64,000 nucleotides of DNA, from the NCBI RefSeq assembly GCF_900128425.1, contig NZ_LT635781.1, positions 52,656-116,655 on the forward strand, read 5' to 3'. The notes under the pieces were generated by a model that made no database searches, was not told the DNA's origin, and was given only the letters and a program-made list of their open reading frames with translations. The DNA comes from Anaerococcus urinomassiliensis. GTDB taxonomy: Bacteria > Bacillota > Clostridia > Tissierellales > Peptoniphilaceae. Made by a program: the position numbers and the translations under genes. Numbering within the stretch: position 1 is the first letter of the stretch; every line of letters begins with the position of its first letter. This document shows positions 62,824 through 64,000 of this stretch, one piece after another.

Positions 62824-63945
62824 TTGGCAACATTAAATTTAAAAAATGTAGATAAAATCTATCCAAATGGCGTCCAAGCTGTTTTTGATTTTAATCTAGA
62901 TATTGCCGATAGAGAATTTATAGTATTCGTTGGCCCGTCAGGTTGTGGTAAGTCTACAACACTTCGTATGATTGCAGGTCTTGAAGAAATATCTGCTGGA
63001 GACCTATACATAGATGGCAAGCTAATGAACGATGTTAGCCCAAAAGATAGAAACATAGCTATGGTATTTCAAAACTATGCCTTATATCCTCATATGAGTG
63101 TTTATGAAAATATGGCCTTTGGCCTAAAGCTCCAAAAAAAGGATAAAAAAGACATAGATGAAAAGGTAAAAAGAGCAGCAAAGATGCTCCAACTAGAAGA
63201 ATACCTAGATAGAAAACCAGCAGCCCTATCTGGTGGTCAAAGACAGAGGGTTGCCCTAGGACGTGCTATAGTTCGTGAAGCAGAAATATTCTTGATGGAC
63301 GAACCACTAAGTAACCTAGATGCGAAACTCCGTGGACAAATGAGAACTGAAATTGCTCGTATCCACGACCAATTGGATACAACAACTATTTATGTAACTC
63401 ACGACCAAACAGAAGCCATGTCCATGGCTAGCCGTATCGTAGTTATGAAAGATGGTTATATCCAACAAGTAGGAACGCCAGAAGAAATTTACGACAATCC
63501 AGCAAATGTATTTGTTGCAAACTTTATCGGTGCTCCTCCAATGAACTTCTTTAGTGGAAAGCTTGAAGATGGCCAATTGAAACTTGGTAGAAACACTATA
63601 GAAATTTCTGAACACACCAAAGATATTCTAAAGACTTACGAGAATTCTAACCAAGAATTAATTATAGGTATCAGACCAGAAGCATTTTCTTTAAATAATC
63701 TGGACAATTCAGACAACTATATCGAAGCAACGGTCATCAATATAGAAATGCTTGGAGATGAAACAATAATCTACGCAGAAGATAAGGCAAGCAGCATATC
63801 TATCGAAGAAGAAGGTGACAATAAAGTAGCTATCAAAGTCCAAGGCAAATGCAAGGGAATTGAAACTGGCGATATGATAAAGCTATTTGTTAACTTCGAT
63901 GATATCCATTTGTTTGATAGCAAAACACAGATGAGAATAAATTAA
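62824..63945 (+). CDS. Sugar ABC transporter ATPase (MsmX/UgpC type)
   Basis: 373 residues from a TTG with strong RBS AAGGAGGG. Walker A GPSGCGKSTTL, MVFQNYALYPHMSV, signature LSGGQRQR, Walker B FLMDEPLSNLD, VTHDQTEAMSMA, and C-terminal TOBE domain. Resembles the multi-purpose ATPases that energise several sugar importers; no permease is adjacent in the window. Its stop overlaps the next ATG by one base. Confidence 0.94.
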   Translation: MATLNLKNVDKIYPNGVQAVFDFNLDIADREFIVFVGPSGCGKSTTLRMIAGLEEISAGDLYIDGKLMNDVSPKDRNIAMVFQNYALYPHMSVYENMAFGLKLQKKDKKDIDEKVKRAAKMLQLEEYLDRKPAALSGGQRQRVALGRAIVREAEIFLMDEPLSNLDAKLRGQMRTEIARIHDQLDTTTIYVTHDQTEAMSMASRIVVMKDGYIQQVGTPEEIYDNPANVFVANFIGAPPMNFFSGKLEDGQLKLGRNTIEISEHTKDILKTYENSNQELIIGIRPEAFSLNNLDNSDNYIEATVINIEMLGDETIIYAEDKASSISIEEEGDNKVAIKVQGKCKGIETGDMIKLFVNFDDIHLFDSKTQMRIN

Positions 63946-64000
63946 TGGAGTCATTTACTAGAGGGCTTTATAGAATTGGTGAAGTCATAATCTATGCAAT
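63945..64000 (+). CDS. Start of a gene cut by the window end, possibly YesL/DUF624-like
   Basis: ATG overlapping the stop of the ATPase gene (TAATG) opens MESFTRGLYRIGEVIIYA and runs off the window. The N-terminus is reminiscent of YesL/DUF624 membrane proteins found beside sugar ABC genes, but 18 residues are too few to be sure. Confidence 0.4.
   Translation, partial: MESFTRGLYRIGEVIIYA

Noticed and set aside
1..64000. tRNA, rRNA, prophage, integrase or replication-origin features
   Set aside because: I saw no cloverleaf, rRNA segment, recombinase gene or DnaA-box cluster.

Overview
The window comes from a strongly AT-rich, low-GC Gram-positive anaerobe. Evidence: AGGAGG ribosome binding sites, lipoprotein signal peptides, sortase-type C-termini with a KTG core, a ctsR-mcsA-mcsB-clpC operon, UgpC/MsmX-type sugar ATPases and extracellular flavin-linked lipoproteins. 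The KTG sorting signals, the surface-anchored C69 dipeptidase and the overall gene set fit Anaerococcus or a close Peptoniphilaceae relative. That placement is inference; no rRNA gene is present.

Layout. 0-3.2 kb: the 3' end of a large repeat-rich surface protein (Rib-like and InlB-like domains, 18 copies of a 21-bp repeat), then a complete IS3-family (IS150-like) insertion sequence. 3.2-8.9 kb: DUF5684 membrane protein, HAD phosphatase, a PHP hydrolase with a small partner, a split ChrA chromate transporter pair, ribokinase and nucleoside hydrolase. 9.1-10.4 kb: panD-panC. 10.6-19.4 kb: a full-length P-type cation ATPase behind a yybP-ykoY manganese riboswitch, and a truncated second copy of its 3' third. 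Between the two copies lies a very AT-rich six-gene + strand operon: a secreted six-cysteine peptide, a propeller-like lipoprotein, two MacB/FtsX-type permeases, their ATPase and a membrane-anchored CPAC thioredoxin. This looks like a bacteriocin-type peptide cassette and is the most novel part of the window. 19.4-28.9 kb: M42 aminopeptidase, LURP-one protein, two paralogous DUF2207 membrane proteins, LemA, a TrkH/TrkA potassium system, a likely small RNA and a YugP-like zinc protease.

29-37.8 kb: a permease plus M20 amidohydrolase pair, a four-gene carbohydrate/glycerol-phosphate-type ABC importer and the anchored C69 dipeptidase. 38-42.5 kb: the CtsR heat-shock operon, in which McsB has lost recognisable kinase active-site motifs. 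42.6-48.4 kb: a maltose-type ABC operon (malE, a small membrane protein, malF, malG, malK). 48.5-54.6 kb: a type I restriction-modification system (hsdR-hsdM-hsdS). malE, malF and hsdS each carry a one-base homopolymer frameshift, either phase variation, mutation or sequencing error. 54.7-64 kb: methylguanine methyltransferase, glutamate-cysteine ligase, radA, two flavinylated electron-transfer lipoproteins (one fused to a fumarate-reductase-like domain), a D,D-carboxypeptidase, mannose-6-phosphate isomerase, a further sugar ABC ATPase and the start of a gene cut by the window end.

Themes: carbohydrate uptake with shared LacI/CcpA-like operator sequences, ion homeostasis (Mn2+, K+, chromate), cell-surface peptidases and extracellular electron transfer, plus accessory material (IS, RM system, peptide cassette). 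Most operons are closed by clear rho-independent terminators.
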